Below are positions 26,872-37,650 of a stretch of DNA of 64,000 bases, one piece after another. The stretch is from positions 1,674,001-1,738,000 of the forward strand of contig NZ_CP070490.1 in NCBI RefSeq assembly GCF_016925635.1, written 5' to 3'. Source of the DNA: Lysinibacillus fusiformis (GTDB lineage Bacteria; Bacillota; Bacilli; Bacillales_A; Planococcaceae). The notes beneath the pieces were generated by a model. That model worked only from the letters and a program-made list of their open reading frames with translations, was not told the origin of the DNA and did not search any database. The number at the start of each line of letters is the position of its first letter. Position 1 is the first letter of the stretch. The position numbers were made by a program, and so were the translations under genes.

Positions 26872-28821
26872 ATGAAACGAATTAGTTTAAGAAAGAAACT
26901 CATCTTTGCATTTTTAGTCATACTTCTCATTCCCGCACTTTTAATCGGGTATACCTCCTTTAAAAGTACCAAAAACCAAATTTTAGAAGAGCAGCAAGCA
27001 AGCGCCAAGGAAAGTGTGCGGATGCTTAATAGTAATATTACCAATACAATTGCTCCTAGAGTTCATGATATCGAATATTTTGCCAAGAAAATAAATGAAT
27101 CTTATTTACAAGATGATAAAAAAGCCGAATTGAAAACTCTTTTTCAGGAATATGTAAATACACATCCAGAAGTGGAGCTGCTATATATAGGGACTGCGGA
27201 TGGTCGAATCATTGATGAACCCGTCCATGACTATGCAAGTGATTATGATCCTCGGAAACGACCTTGGTATATAGAAGCCCTTGATAATAAAGGTCAAGTA
27301 TCCATCACTTCTCCCTATATCTCAAAATCAACAAATAACATTGTTGTTACAGTCATGCAAGCTCTTCCTGATGATTCGGGTGTAATTGCCATAGATTTAA
27401 ATATCTCTCTTCTAAGTGCGCTGACAGATCAAACGCGTATTGGAGAAACTGGTTTTGCCTCTCTGTTAGATAATAATAAGCTCTACATTGCACAAAAGGG
27501 TAAGGAAAGTGGCTCAGAGGCAACAGAAGAATATGTTTCAAAGCTTTACGAAAAGCAAGAAGGTAGTATTACTGAAGGTGACCGTCATTTACGCTTTGAA
27601 ACAAATGAAATCACAGGTTGGAAGATAATCGGTACAATGTTCATTGCGGAGGCTACTAATGCTGCTACCGCAACCTTTACTATTACATTACTCATTATTG
27701 GTATTTCTATTATTGTAGGAATTATCTTTATGCTCTCTATGATTAAATCTATTGTTAACCCTATTAAACAACTACAGCAGAGTGCTCTGAAAATTAGTGA
27801 GGGTGATTTGACGGAGTATATTGATATTCATACGAAAGATGAAATAGGACACCTTGCTGAAGCATTTATCTCAATGAAGGTTAGCTTAAAAAAGCTAATT
27901 CGCAATGTTGATCTAAGCTCACAACATGTTCAAACCTCTGCACAAGGTCTTTCAGCAAACGCCGAGCAAAATATTGCTGCATCTGAGCAGGTAACAGAGG
28001 CTATGCAACAGGTTGCTATTAGTACTGAAAAACAAACAACAGGAATCGATCAAAATGCTGTTTCTATTGAGGAGATTGCAAAGGGCGTTGTAGAGGTAGC
28101 AGATAGCGCACTACAAGTTTCAGACCTATCCAGCCAAGCCATCCAATTAGCGGAAGAAGGTAGTCAATCTGTTGAGCACACTGTTAATCAAATGGTTTCC
28201 ATCCATGATTCTGTGGCTCAATCCGATATGATGATTAAATCCCTGTTTGATCGAACAAAAGAAATTGGCTCCATTATAGAAATCATTAGCGCTATTTCAG
28301 ATCAAACGAATCTTCTTGCTCTTAATGCTGCTATTGAAGCAGCAAGAGCTGGTGAACATGGTAAAGGCTTTGCAGTTGTAGCAGATGAAGTGCGTAAATT
28401 AGCTGAACAATCTCATCAATCAGCAGAGCAAATTTCTACTCTTATTACAGGTATACAACAAGATACAGCTAAATCTGTACAAACGATGACGAAAGCTTCA
28501 GCAGACGTTCAACAAGGTTTACAGCTATCTGAGGACACGAAAAAGAAATTTACAAGTATCGTTGAGAGTCTTCGAGAAATGGCTCCGAAAATGGAAGATA
28601 TATCAGCTTCTGCACAAGAAATGTCTGCCGTTGTAGAGGAAGTATCCGCAACTGCTATTGAACTGTCAGACCATGCAAAACTAAACGCAGCTGCATCTGA
28701 AGAAGTTGCCGCTTCAACGGAGCAAACATTATCCTCCATGCAGGAAATCGCCTCTTCTGCTAAAACATTACTTGATATGGCAGATGAATTACAAGGCTAT
28801 GTAGATCGTTTTAATTACTAA
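26872..28821 (+). CDS. Methyl-accepting chemotaxis protein, tandem paralogue 2
   Basis: A chemoreceptor of 649 residues with the same plan as its neighbour: transmembrane helix, dCache sensor ([21 protein letters not shown]), second helix, HAMP and signalling domain with the tip [20 protein letters not shown] at 26872 follows AAAGGAGG at ideal spacing. Near-identity through the cytoplasmic part and lower similarity in the sensor show a duplication followed by divergence of ligand binding. Repeat copy 2 lies between the duplicates. Its own terminator follows at 28827. Confidence 0.92.
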   Translation: MKRISLRKKLIFAFLVILLIPALLIGYTSFKSTKNQILEEQQASAKESVRMLNSNITNTIAPRVHDIEYFAKKINESYLQDDKKAELKTLFQEYVNTHPEVELLYIGTADGRIIDEPVHDYASDYDPRKRPWYIEALDNKGQVSITSPYISKSTNNIVVTVMQALPDDSGVIAIDLNISLLSALTDQTRIGETGFASLLDNNKLYIAQKGKESGSEATEEYVSKLYEKQEGSITEGDRHLRFETNEITGWKIIGTMFIAEATNAATATFTITLLIIGISIIVGIIFMLSMIKSIVNPIKQLQQSALKISEGDLTEYIDIHTKDEIGHLAEAFISMKVSLKKLIRNVDLSSQHVQTSAQGLSANAEQNIAASEQVTEAMQQVAISTEKQTTGIDQNAVSIEEIAKGVVEVADSALQVSDLSSQAIQLAEEGSQSVEHTVNQMVSIHDSVAQSDMMIKSLFDRTKEIGSIIEIISAISDQTNLLALNAAIEAARAGEHGKGFAVVADEVRKLAEQSHQSAEQISTLITGIQQDTAKSVQTMTKASADVQQGLQLSEDTKKKFTSIVESLREMAPKMEDISASAQEMSAVVEEVSATAIELSDHAKLNAAASEEVAASTEQTLSSMQEIASSAKTLLDMADELQGYVDRFNY

Positions 28822-28826
28822 ATAAG

Positions 28827-28869
28827 AAAGCACGATGATACTTGGTTTAGCCCTATCATCGTGCTTTTT
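28827..28869. terminator. Terminator after second chemoreceptor gene
   Basis: A 14-bp stem AAAGCACGATGATA with TATCATCGTGCTTT followed by T's; it can also serve the convergent VOC gene. Confidence 0.85.
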
Positions 28870-28883
28870 ATCATGCTATTTAA

Positions 28884-29303
28884 TTATTCATTTACCTCAT
28901 GGCTAAATTGCCATTCAACGCCGAATTTATCTGTAAGTGAGCCGTAACATTTGCTCCAAAATGTTTCTTGAAGCTCCATTCTCACTTTACCACCATCTTT
29001 AAGCTTATCAAATGCTTGACGCATTTGCTCTTCATCATCGGATACAACAGCTAATGTGACATTATTCCCAGTGGAAAATGGCATGCCTGGAAATGTATCT
29101 GAGAACATAATTCTACTACCAAATACAGAAAGTCGTGTATGCATAACAAGATCTTTTGCTTCTTCTGGTAATGGATAATCTGGATTTTGTGGTGTCTCTC
29201 CAAACGTCATAATTTCAGCCTTGTCCGTATTAAAAACGTCTTCATAAAACGCTACTGCCTCTCGACAATTTCCATTAAAATTTAAATAAACCTCTACTGC
29301 CAT
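28884..29303 (-). CDS. PhnB-like VOC-family protein
   Basis: A protein of 139 residues of the PhnB/3-demethylubiquinone-methyltransferase-like branch of the VOC fold: YLNFNGNCREAVAFYEDVF at the start, the central MHTRLSVFGSRIMFSDT and the late WSKCYGSLTDKFGVEWQF. ATG at 29303 follows AAAGGAG at 8-base spacing; an upstream extension of 15 codons has no ribosome site. The biochemical function of this branch is generally unknown. Single gene. Confidence 0.85.
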   Translation of the reverse strand: MAVEVYLNFNGNCREAVAFYEDVFNTDKAEIMTFGETPQNPDYPLPEEAKDLVMHTRLSVFGSRIMFSDTFPGMPFSTGNNVTLAVVSDDEEQMRQAFDKLKDGGKVRMELQETFWSKCYGSLTDKFGVEWQFSHEVNE

Positions 29304-29448
29304 TTCCAACACTCCTTTGTCATTTTTTGAAGCAATTCTATTGTACATGGATTACAAATCATAACACAAATTATAACTAGAATAATTCATCTTCAAACTA
29401 AGCTTGCTTCTCTACTTTTTAAATTTTTTATTTATTTTCGCAAAAGCT

Positions 29449-29494
29449 TTGACATTTACTCAAAAATCATGTAAATTACCAAATGGCGAACAAT
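29449..29494 (+). promoter_or_regulatory. Promoter and PurBox-like site before guaC
   Basis: TTGACA (29449-29454), 17 bp, TAAATT (29472-29477). Right at the expected start point is GGCGAACAATTT, close to the CCGAACAWT core of the PurR binding box of Bacillus. PurR or guanine-nucleotide control would fit GMP reductase. Confidence 0.5.
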
Positions 29495-29539
29495 TTAAAT
29501 TAAATCTTAAAAAATATTCGTATTTTAGGAGTGTATATA

Positions 29540-30523
29540 ATGGATAACGTATTTGACTATGAGGATATTCAATTAATTCCCGCAAAATGTATTGTAGAAA
29601 GTCGTTCAGAATGTGATACTTCAGTTACTTTAGGTGGACACACATTTAAACTTCCAGTAGTACCTGCAAATATGCAAACAATTATCGATGAAAATCTAGC
29701 TAAGAAACTTGCTGAAAACGGTTACTTTTATATCATGCACCGTTTCCAACCAGAAACTCGTCGAAACTTTATTCAAGAGATGCAAGGAAATGGCTTAATT
29801 GCTTCTATCAGCGTTGGTGTAAAAGAAGAGGAATATACATTTATCGAAGAATTAGCAGCTGCTAATTTGGTACCTGATTTTATTACAATTGATATTGCAC
29901 ATGGTCATTCAAATGCTGTTATTCGTATGATTCAACATATTAAAAAGCATTTACCAAACAGCTTTGTCATTGCAGGTAACGTAGGGACACCTGAAGCGGT
30001 GCGTGAGCTTGAAAATGCTGGTGCAGACGCTACGAAAGTTGGGATTGGACCAGGTAAAGTATGTATTACTAAAATCAAAACAGGTTTTGGTACTGGTGGC
30101 TGGCAACTAGCTGCACTACGTTGGTGTGCAAAGGCTGCTACAAAACCAATCATTGCTGATGGTGGTATTCGTACACATGGCGATATTGCTAAATCTGTAC
30201 GTTTTGGTGCTTCAATGGTAATGATCGGTTCATTATTTGCTGGTCATGAAGAATCACCTGGTGAAACAATCGAAGTCGAAGGTAGAACAGTGAAGGAATA
30301 CTTCGGCTCTGCTTCTGAATTCCAAAAAGGCGAACGTAAAAACGTCGAAGGTAAGAAAATGTACGTTGAACATAAAGGTAGCATCAAAGATACATTAATC
30401 GAGATGCAACAAGATTTACAGTCATCTATTTCTTATGCTGGTGGCACAAAGCTAGAGGCTATTCGAAATGTTGATTATGTAATCGTGAAAAACTCTATTT
30501 TCAATGGAGATAAAGTGTACTAA
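29540..30523 (+). CDS. guaC: GMP reductase
   Basis: A TIM-barrel protein of 327 residues that converts GMP to IMP and ammonia with NADPH, linking guanine and adenine nucleotide pools. The active-site Cys175 lies in [11 protein letters not shown]; the phosphate-binding loop [11 protein letters not shown] and [13 protein letters not shown] follow. Length and the absence of a CBS pair distinguish it from IMP dehydrogenase. ATG at 29540 follows TAGGAGTG; a GTG nine bases upstream lies within that site. Single gene with its own promoter and strong terminator. Confidence 0.95.
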   Translation: MDNVFDYEDIQLIPAKCIVESRSECDTSVTLGGHTFKLPVVPANMQTIIDENLAKKLAENGYFYIMHRFQPETRRNFIQEMQGNGLIASISVGVKEEEYTFIEELAAANLVPDFITIDIAHGHSNAVIRMIQHIKKHLPNSFVIAGNVGTPEAVRELENAGADATKVGIGPGKVCITKIKTGFGTGGWQLAALRWCAKAATKPIIADGGIRTHGDIAKSVRFGASMVMIGSLFAGHEESPGETIEVEGRTVKEYFGSASEFQKGERKNVEGKKMYVEHKGSIKDTLIEMQQDLQSSISYAGGTKLEAIRNVDYVIVKNSIFNGDKVY

Positions 30524-30542
30524 TTAGTGTATACCCGCTAAC

Positions 30543-30588
30543 ATCACCCCAATTAAGAGCTATTTACTCTTGATTGGGGTGATTTTTT
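30543..30588 (+). terminator. Terminator of guaC
   Basis: A 17-bp stem with one mismatch, ATCACCCCAAT then AAGAG, pairing with CTCTT and ATTGGGGTGAT, followed by six T. Confidence 0.9.
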
Positions 30589-30717
30589 GGAGACCTATCT
30601 CTTTTAATGTGATGAATTAAAATATGGTATTTATTTTCAGAATTTTCTATTTTATTAAAAAACTATATATTATAATAGAACTATATTGAAGTAATGAAGG
30701 GACGGAGGTTGTTTCTA

Positions 30718-32448
30718 ATGAAGTCAGTACGTAATAAACTTGTTAGTCTTGCCATTATAGTTATTCTACTATCAACAGGACTAGTTGGAACCGTCAATTA
30801 TATTGTGGTGAAAGGAGAACTCGATCAGGTAGGTCGAGATAGTCTTAAAAATGGCACACTTGGCATACTTGAATTAATTGCACAGTTAGACACTCAAGTT
30901 CAAAATGGGAAAATAACGCTAGAGGAAGCTCAGGAAAGTGCAAGAACACAGATTGTTGGTAAAAAAATTGAAGATAATAAACGATCCATCGATAATCCTG
31001 TCAAATATGGAGATAATTTTTATTTCTATGCTTTCCAAGATAGCGGTATGGTTGAAACCCATCCATCTCTTGAAGGACAAGATATTTCAGATTTACAAAC
31101 AGGTGACGGACGCTATTTTGTAAGAGAAATGATTGAAGCAGCAAAAGCCGGAGGAGGATATGTACGTTATGATTGGGCTCTTCCCTCAAACCCTGAAATA
31201 GTTGCGCCTAAAATTACTTATGTGGAAATGGACAAGCATTGGGGTTGGATTATAGCAGCTGGTACATACGAAATGGACTTTAATGCAGGTACTAATAATG
31301 TTTTATATTACACACTGGGTATGACAATCCTTGCAACGATTATTGGTGTATCACTCTTCTGGTTCTTCTCTGGACGAATGACAACCTATATACGAAAAAT
31401 TATGGTGATCACATCTGATATTGCTAAAGGCAAGCTAACTGGTGATGACATACCTGTTACTACAGAGGATGAACTAGGCATACTAGCTAGTAACGTGAAT
31501 AATATGAAACATAGCTTGCATGAAATGGTCAACAACACAAAGGATAGTGCATCCCAAATGCGAGTTTCTTCAGAAATGCTGAGTGCCATTACAGAGGAAA
31601 CTACTGCTTCTGCTGACGAAATTCATCAAGCAATCAATGACATCTCTAAAGGAGCCGTTGTACAAGCTGAAGAAGCAGAAATGGCCATTAGTAAAGTTGA
31701 AACTCTGTCCTCACTTATCTCAAATGCTACAGATAAATATGGTGAGATTACTGAAAATATGAATATCATTAATCAATCTCAAGAAAATGGTAGACAAAAA
31801 GTAGATGTATTACTGCAAAATTCAAGTGAATTTACACAAGTAATTGAGGAGTTACGTACAAATTTCTCAAGCTTGACGAGCCAAATGAAAGAAATTCATC
31901 AAGTGGTACAAACCATTACATCCATTTCTGAACAAACAAACCTATTAGCACTAAATGCAAGTATTGAGGCAGCACGTGCGGGAGAACATGGTAAAGGATT
32001 TGCTGTCGTAGCTGAGGAAGTCCGCCATTTATCAGAGGATACAAATGAAGCCACTAACCGTGTTAGAAATCTATTACAGCGTATTGAGGTTGATACTGCT
32101 AATTCAGATGCAAAAATGATACACACGCTCCAACTTTCACAAAATCAGGCAATGTCGATTACGGAAGTAAAGGGAGCCTTTACTTTCCTAGCAGATTCCA
32201 TTCATGATATTACAAAGCACCTTGTTTCTCTAGACAAAGGAATGAATGACATGGCGGAAAATCGAATAGTTGTGATGAATGCTATTAATGAAATAGCAAG
32301 TGTCGCTACACAATCTGCCGCAGCTACTGAACAAATTAACGCCTCCATTGACGAACAGAAGTCAGCGGTGACGTCTATCATGCACTCCTCTATGGAGCTT
32401 CATACTGAGGCAGAGCGTATGTACGACTTAGTAGAACGCTTTACATGA
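30718..32448 (+). CDS. Methyl-accepting chemotaxis protein with single Cache domain
   Basis: A chemoreceptor of 576 residues. A transmembrane helix near 12-32, an extracellular single-Cache-like domain ([21 protein letters not shown] region, [15 protein letters not shown]), a second helix near 198-218, HAMP, then the signalling domain with tip [21 protein letters not shown] (core [16 protein letters not shown]). ATG at 30718 follows GGAGG at 9 bases; the frame opens eight codons earlier. This receptor is not closely related to the tandem pair upstream. The sCache type often binds short carboxylic acids, which is only suggestive here. Confidence 0.9.
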   Translation: MKSVRNKLVSLAIIVILLSTGLVGTVNYIVVKGELDQVGRDSLKNGTLGILELIAQLDTQVQNGKITLEEAQESARTQIVGKKIEDNKRSIDNPVKYGDNFYFYAFQDSGMVETHPSLEGQDISDLQTGDGRYFVREMIEAAKAGGGYVRYDWALPSNPEIVAPKITYVEMDKHWGWIIAAGTYEMDFNAGTNNVLYYTLGMTILATIIGVSLFWFFSGRMTTYIRKIMVITSDIAKGKLTGDDIPVTTEDELGILASNVNNMKHSLHEMVNNTKDSASQMRVSSEMLSAITEETTASADEIHQAINDISKGAVVQAEEAEMAISKVETLSSLISNATDKYGEITENMNIINQSQENGRQKVDVLLQNSSEFTQVIEELRTNFSSLTSQMKEIHQVVQTITSISEQTNLLALNASIEAARAGEHGKGFAVVAEEVRHLSEDTNEATNRVRNLLQRIEVDTANSDAKMIHTLQLSQNQAMSITEVKGAFTFLADSIHDITKHLVSLDKGMNDMAENRIVVMNAINEIASVATQSAAATEQINASIDEQKSAVTSIMHSSMELHTEAERMYDLVERFT

Positions 32449-32465
32449 AAAATACCATATAAAAA

Positions 32466-32493
32466 AGAATGCTACGCATATCCGTAGCATTCT
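32466..32493. terminator. Bidirectional terminator
   Basis: An 11-bp perfect stem AGAATGCTACG with CGTAGCATTCT, T-rich on both strands, between the chemoreceptor gene and the convergent small gene. Confidence 0.85.
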
Positions 32494-32501
32494 TCTTAAC
32501 A

Positions 32502-32726
32502 TTATAGTTTGTTAATTACTGCGTGGATTGTTTCCTTAAGCTCTGCATCATGATCAGCAAGATCTACAAGGTTTCCTAGACGTTCACGTAATACAGGGCG
32601 CTCAATTACTAATTTTTCATCAAGTACTTGTACCAATAGCTCGATAATAAGACGATCACGAACATTTAACGCTTCTTCTAAACGTTCTGGTGTAATTTTC
32701 GCATCAGTTTTTGCAGCTTTTGCCAT
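32502..32726 (-). CDS. Small conserved-type protein of unknown function
   Basis: A charged, helical protein of 74 residues (ITPERLEEALNVRDRLIIELLVQ, cited in part: TPERLEEALNVRDR), without membrane segment or cysteine. ATG at 32726 follows AAGGGG. It has its own upstream region and shares a bidirectional terminator, so it looks like a real single-gene unit. Codon use resembles the neighbours. I do not recognise a family. Confidence 0.7.
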   Translation of the reverse strand: MAKAAKTDAKITPERLEEALNVRDRLIIELLVQVLDEKLVIERPVLRERLGNLVDLADHDAELKETIHAVINKL

Positions 32727-32933
32727 TTTAAAAACCCCTTTTATATTTTATATTCATGCACATCTATTTTAGCATACCACTAAATTATTTTGAAAACTTT
32801 CTTTCATTAAAATATACCAAAACTTTACAAAAACTAAAGAAAAGATTTACGGCTAATTGTTATATTTATATCATAATACTCTACTACTCAACCATAGGAT
32901 GATGTATTTACTAAAATCGATTGGAGGAATTGG

Positions 32934-33386
32934 ATGAATCAAAAAAATACGACTTATTTACAGCTCATTAAAGCTGTGCCAAAATCTCTACAGCTATTTC
33001 TCAATGTTTGCCTTGTACTATTAGCACTGATTCTTTCTTTTTTGTTATTTAAGGAGCTAATTGAATTTCTTAAAATATTACTATTTGCTAAGGAAGATGG
33101 TGATTATAAACTATTCCTTGCCAATATTCTTATTTTCTTTTTATATTTTGAATTCATCACAATGATTATTAAATATTTCAAGGAGGACTACCATTTTCCA
33201 CTCCGATACTTTATTTATATCGGTATCACAGCGATGATTCGATTAATTATTGTGGAGCATGACCACCCTCTAAATACTCTAATCTATTCATTAATTATCC
33301 TAATTCTAATCATAAGCTACTTTATTATTAATATCACACCACTTGAAAGACCAACACGTTCATCCATTCTCATCAAAAAAGATTAA
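32934..33386 (+). CDS. PsiE-family membrane protein
   Basis: A protein of 150 residues with four hydrophobic helices and the conserved late segment HFPLRYFIYIGITAMIRLIIVEH (cited parts: PLRYFIYIGITAMIR, IIVEHDHP), characteristic of PsiE, a protein induced by phosphate starvation in E. coli. Its molecular function is unknown. ATG at 32934 follows GGAGGAA. It stands alone; the gene on its right is convergent. Confidence 0.85.
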   Translation: MNQKNTTYLQLIKAVPKSLQLFLNVCLVLLALILSFLLFKELIEFLKILLFAKEDGDYKLFLANILIFFLYFEFITMIIKYFKEDYHFPLRYFIYIGITAMIRLIIVEHDHPLNTLIYSLIILILIISYFIINITPLERPTRSSILIKKD

Positions 33387-33403
33387 AAGCTCTCACTACC
33401 ATT

Positions 33404-34660
33404 CTAAAATGCCGATATACATGTAGGCTTTTCAAACACATAGAAAAATTGCTGTAAAGCCTGTAAATATTGATTATCACTAACCTGTATTCGACTAAGC
33501 ATAAATAGCTCTTGGACCGTTACTACACCCATTACCAGTGATGAAAGCTCAGCCACATCTAACGTGACTTCAACGTCATAGCTACCACTTTCTATTATTT
33601 TAATTGTGCCGTTAACAGCTTCAACAATGAGTTGCTGATTATTTTTAGCAAGTAACGAATCCGTAACATTCAACTTAAATGTCAAGGTGACACCGTTAAA
33701 ATTGCGTGTTCTTAGCTCTTCAAAAAAGCCTTTCACATTAATAATACGGTACATTAGTCCAACCCCAGACACAGCACTTGCGTGGTAGACACTTGGAATC
33801 AAATGATTTGTCCCATTTCTTACATCCCCTAAAAAGAAATGTACATTTTCTTCTTGTGTATTCCATTCAATTCGGTTTACCTGGTCTGCTTGACTGTTTA
33901 AAAATGTACTAAGCTCTAACAAAGCCTCAGGAGTCTCGTAGATCCACTCTTTAATCACCAAATTATTTAGCATAAAATTACTCTCGCTTTGCTTATTAAA
34001 AGAAAAAACAATATAGCCCTGTACTGTACCCTCCTGTTCCATTGCAATCACATAGTTGTTTGGATTATTAAAAATAAAGGATAGCTCCGGTTGTGTTTTA
34101 AAAAACATCCCATGTTTTTTAGCTACTACTCTGTTGTAGCAATCTATTAGCTGTTGCTGATCTGCAACTGTCAAATATTTTAGGTGCTTTTTGGTTGGCC
34201 CTTTAGGGAAGCTTAAAGGCTCTACCAAGTATTGATAGATTTTCGGTCCATAGCCAAAACCCATTTTCTTATAAAAGTCTGGTCTAAACGGATACAAAGC
34301 CACAAAATGAATATCTTTTTCTAAAAAGATGTTAAAGAAATGTTGGATTAATTCTTTTGCAACCTTCTCTTTTTTATATAATAAGTCAACTGCAACAAGC
34401 CCTACCCCACCGATTGGTAGCATTGTAGAGAACAGGTTCATTTGAAAGTCATGTAGTCGCATACCGCCAATGAGCTTGTCATCTTCCCATAGTCCATAAT
34501 AATGAAGAGATTCATCATTGCTTTGATTTTGCATAAAGTGCTTTGTCAGCTGATCTTTTGTTGTGTGTGCCCCATCCATTCTTCCTGGATAGGCTCCTAC
34601 AACGATATTCACAAAGGATACAAAATCTTGTTCTTTTACTAATTTCTCTACAACTCTCAT
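33404..34660 (-). CDS. Eis-type GNAT N-acetyltransferase
   Basis: A protein of 418 residues with the three-part Eis layout: an N-terminal GNAT domain (GGVGLVAVDLLYKKEKVAKELI with acetyl-CoA loop), a second degenerate GNAT domain (about 150-290) and a C-terminal sterol-carrier-protein-like domain (about 300-415). It has the usual free C-terminal tail ending in ISAF. Family members acetylate aminoglycosides, lysine side chains or other amines; the substrate here is unknown. The second ATG of a pair (34660) is 7 bases from GGAGG and is preferred; ATG 34663 is nearly equivalent. Confidence 0.85.
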   Translation of the reverse strand: MRVVEKLVKEQDFVSFVNIVVGAYPGRMDGAHTTKDQLTKHFMQNQSNDESLHYYGLWEDDKLIGGMRLHDFQMNLFSTMLPIGGVGLVAVDLLYKKEKVAKELIQHFFNIFLEKDIHFVALYPFRPDFYKKMGFGYGPKIYQYLVEPLSFPKGPTKKHLKYLTVADQQQLIDCYNRVVAKKHGMFFKTQPELSFIFNNPNNYVIAMEQEGTVQGYIVFSFNKQSESNFMLNNLVIKEWIYETPEALLELSTFLNSQADQVNRIEWNTQEENVHFFLGDVRNGTNHLIPSVYHASAVSGVGLMYRIINVKGFFEELRTRNFNGVTLTFKLNVTDSLLAKNNQQLIVEAVNGTIKIIESGSYDVEVTLDVAELSSLVMGVVTVQELFMLSRIQVSDNQYLQALQQFFYVFEKPTCISAF

Positions 34661-34777
34661 CATGTCCCCTCCATTTTCACATTGTTGCATGTTATTTATG
34701 AATTTTTATACCCCATAATAACATATATTACCACGACAAAATAATGAGTACTGAAAATGAGTAAAGGAGGAAAATGT

Positions 34778-35785
34778 ATGACTTTAATTGATTCTTATAT
34801 TCACGAAGTGTCTAAAAGGCTACAAAAAAATAAACGTGAGAAAATCAAGGTTGAACTAAAAGCTACAATTGAGGATATGTTGCCAGAGCAATATTCAGAA
34901 TCCGAGGTGAAGGAAGTACTCAAGAAACTTGGAAGCCCTGTAGAGGTTGCTGCAAGCTATCAGGATACTCCCCGTTTTTTAATTGGTCCAGAGATTTTTG
35001 ATCAATATACAAGAACCATCAAGCTAGTTATTCCTTGGGCAATTCTCATTACGATCATTGTTCAAGTAATAGAGAAAATGGTGCTCTATTCGGGAGAAGA
35101 AGCACTTCTCACAGCCATTATTACAGCCTTTGTGGGAATCATTGTTGCCATTATTGCTGTATTATTTCACGTATTGTTTTGGGTTACGGTTATTTTTATC
35201 ATTAAGGAACGCTCTGGTGCTGAAAAGATTTCCCTACCCATTTTGAAAGATACCAAGCAATGGTCACCTGATGATTTAGTACAGATTAAAAAGATTCCCA
35301 AAGATAAAATCATTACTTTAAGTGACACAATTTTTAGCCTTCTAGGAATCATTATTTTTTCTTTTGTTTATTGGAATGCCTATCGTCTTTTAGGTATTTA
35401 TACAACAAATGACAACGGGAGCTTGAAATTTGTTATGCCAATCTTTAATCAAAATATTTTACAATCGTTTGTTCCTGTAGTCTTACTATGTATTATCCTT
35501 AGTCTCACTTTAACTTTTTTAAAATGGCGTGCGGGTCAGTGGACAGTGCCTATCGCCATCACTAATGCACTACTTCAAAGTGTAGGAACGATCGTGTTTA
35601 TTTTAATGGCGATGCACCAAGATTTTATTCATAGTGCCTCCATTCCATACATGGCTGCTATCCTAGAAACAACATCAGCTAAGGTTGCCTTTACTATAGA
35701 TAAAATCCTACTATTTAGTATAATTATTGCTGTTTTAGCAAATGCATTTGATATCTATCAAGGATTTAAAAAAGCGAGAGTATAA
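34778..35785 (+). CDS. HAAS-domain membrane protein
   Basis: A protein of 335 residues. The first 65 residues form the HAAS/DUF1700-type helical domain (SYIHEVSKRLQKNKREKIKVEL, cited in part: HEVSKRLQKNKREKI; then EVLKKLGSPVEVAASYQ), and the rest contains about six to seven transmembrane helices. HAAS domains are commonly encoded with PadR regulators and contact them or membrane partners; no PadR gene is adjacent to this one. ATG at 34778 follows AAAGGAGG. Function unknown. Confidence 0.78.
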   Translation: MTLIDSYIHEVSKRLQKNKREKIKVELKATIEDMLPEQYSESEVKEVLKKLGSPVEVAASYQDTPRFLIGPEIFDQYTRTIKLVIPWAILITIIVQVIEKMVLYSGEEALLTAIITAFVGIIVAIIAVLFHVLFWVTVIFIIKERSGAEKISLPILKDTKQWSPDDLVQIKKIPKDKIITLSDTIFSLLGIIIFSFVYWNAYRLLGIYTTNDNGSLKFVMPIFNQNILQSFVPVVLLCIILSLTLTFLKWRAGQWTVPIAITNALLQSVGTIVFILMAMHQDFIHSASIPYMAAILETTSAKVAFTIDKILLFSIIIAVLANAFDIYQGFKKARV

Positions 35786-35911
35786 AATCCCCCTATTGAA
35801 ATCGCTAAAATACCTTTATTCTCTGATGTTTTGTATAATGATAAAGTTGAAAGTATTTTTATATACATGAAAATAATCTGCACAATTCAATCAGAGTAAG
35901 GGGAAATTACT

Positions 35912-37060
35912 ATGACCATTCTTCTAGTAGATGACAATCAAGTCAATTTATTTGTCATTGAAAAAATACTAAAAAATGCAGGTTATGATAACTGTGTTTC
36001 TCTTTCATCTGCTTATGAGCTATTTGATTATTTACAATTAGATGCACCCAATCCGACAGGAAATTCAGTAGATTTAATTTTGTTAGACATTATGATGCCG
36101 GAAATAGATGGTATTGAGGCCTGCAAACGTATTAAGCAAAATGAGAGATTGAAAGATATTCAAATCATATTTGTCACAGCACTCGAGGATAAAAATAAAC
36201 TGGCAGAAGCCCTAGATATCGGTGGCGTAGATTATATTACAAAACCAATTAATAAAACAGAGTTACTTGCCAGAATGCGTGTTGCCTTACGTTTAAAAGC
36301 GGAATTAGACTGGCACACACAGCATGAAAAGAAAATACAATATGAACTAGATTTAGCCACCCATGTACAAAGAAGTCTTCTTAGTCCACCATTAAATGAG
36401 AAGGACATCCGTATTGAGGTTTCCTATTTACCCTCCTCTAATTTAGCAGGGGATATGTATTATTGGTATAAAATAGACGATCATCGTTATGCCATCATAC
36501 TATTGGATATGATGGGTCACGGTATATCTGCAGCGCTTGTTTGTATGTTCATCTCCTCTGTTCTAAGAGAGGCGGTTAAGCAATTGATCGAACCCGAGCT
36601 TGTCATCAAGGAACTGAATCGTTATATGACACTATTGCAAGATGGTAAAGAGAATAATCTTTATTATTTTACAGCGATTTATTTAATCATTGATACAGAG
36701 CACAAAACAGTCGAATACATAAATGCTGGCCATCCTTCTGGCTATGCACTAATCGATGAAAAAACATGTATTCCATTAGATCAGGGTAGCTGTGCAGTCG
36801 GCTTCTTCGATGAAATTAAAGTGAAAAAGCAATATATTCATTATGAGCATGATATTCAGATTGTGTTATTTACTGACGGTGTACTAGAGGCAATGGGACC
36901 TTGTGAAATAGAATCCGAAAAGCATTTGCAAACGCTAACATCCTCCAAGTGGGATTATTCGCAATGCCTAATCGATAACCTATTACCTAAGGATAAACAA
37001 GAAAATCAGCCTGATGATATGTGTGTATTAATGATTCAAGCTAGCACTACTTCTCTATAA
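35912..37060 (+). CDS. Response regulator with PP2C phosphatase output (RsbY-like)
   Basis: A protein of 382 residues. The receiver domain (about 1-125) has the DD pair (LVDDNQ), Asp59 in LLDIMMPE and the Lys in YITKPINK. A short coiled linker leads to a SpoIIE/RsbU-type PP2C phosphatase with metal-binding acids in AGDMYYW, LLDMMGHGISAAL and FTDGVLEA and a late DDMCVLMI. In B. cereus the same architecture, RsbY, dephosphorylates RsbV to release sigma-B. It is convergent with the CheR-type and hybrid-kinase genes, which would complete the pathway. Its direct target is not in the window. Confidence 0.87.
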   Translation: MTILLVDDNQVNLFVIEKILKNAGYDNCVSLSSAYELFDYLQLDAPNPTGNSVDLILLDIMMPEIDGIEACKRIKQNERLKDIQIIFVTALEDKNKLAEALDIGGVDYITKPINKTELLARMRVALRLKAELDWHTQHEKKIQYELDLATHVQRSLLSPPLNEKDIRIEVSYLPSSNLAGDMYYWYKIDDHRYAIILLDMMGHGISAALVCMFISSVLREAVKQLIEPELVIKELNRYMTLLQDGKENNLYYFTAIYLIIDTEHKTVEYINAGHPSGYALIDEKTCIPLDQGSCAVGFFDEIKVKKQYIHYEHDIQIVLFTDGVLEAMGPCEIESEKHLQTLTSSKWDYSQCLIDNLLPKDKQENQPDDMCVLMIQASTTSL

Positions 37061-37070
37061 ATAAAAAAGC

Positions 37071-37097
37071 AGAGGCTATCAGTTATAGATAGCCTCT
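37071..37097. terminator. Terminator-like hairpin after RsbY-like gene, left copy
   Basis: A 10-bp perfect stem AGAGGCTATC with GATAGCCTCT. Almost the same hairpin recurs at 37651-37677 beyond repeat copy 3. Confidence 0.7.
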
Positions 37098-37102
37098 TAT
37101 GT

Positions 37103-37645
37103 TGTTGAAAAAGATCATGTCACTAGCAAAAAAAAGACCTTTTAGCAAGGTGAGGGGTTGATTTCCGTTCCACCAGCGTCCTTTCCAGGGGGCGTCCGAT
37201 GAGCCGCTTCACTCACTTCCGTTCGCTCCAGGGTCTCCTCTGTGACGCTAAATCCCCTAGGAGTGACGCTGGCTCCACTCCAATCAACCATTCTGCAAAA
37301 GTGGCTTTTCCTTATCTTTCATACTAGCTAGCCGTAGTAATCAAATTAGCCCATGATTTGTATAATTAGATAGGCTCTTATTTTCAATGTGTAATGACAA
37401 CACCCCTTCATAAAGAGTAGTGAAGACCTTCACTTTATTTGAAAACCTTTGATAAAAAGTTAATATTTTGTAGGTTGGAGTGGAGGGCTACTTGACTCCC
37501 GTGGGATAGCGAGACAGGCAAAACTCTAAACGGAGCGGTAGCGGAGGAAGCGATTCGGCGCTCGCCCACAGGAAAGTAAGTAGCCTGCAACGGAAACCAT
37601 TTTCACCTTTCACAAAAATTCTATTGATGGTTTTGTTTTTCAACA
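37103..37645. repeat. Dispersed structured repeat, copy 3
   Basis: A 543-bp element with outer ends TGTTGAAAAA (37103-37112) and TTTTTCAACA (37636-37645), module A at 37156-37289 and module B at 37486-37585. It is in the same orientation as copy 1 and aligns with it nearly throughout. It lies between convergent genes and separates two copies of the local terminator hairpin. Confidence 0.87.
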
Positions 37646-37650
37646 CTATG

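Noticed and set aside
29349..29539. Purine riboswitch upstream of guaC
   Set aside because: The region is short, AT-rich and lacks the conserved aptamer loops; a plain promoter with a PurBox-like site explains it better.
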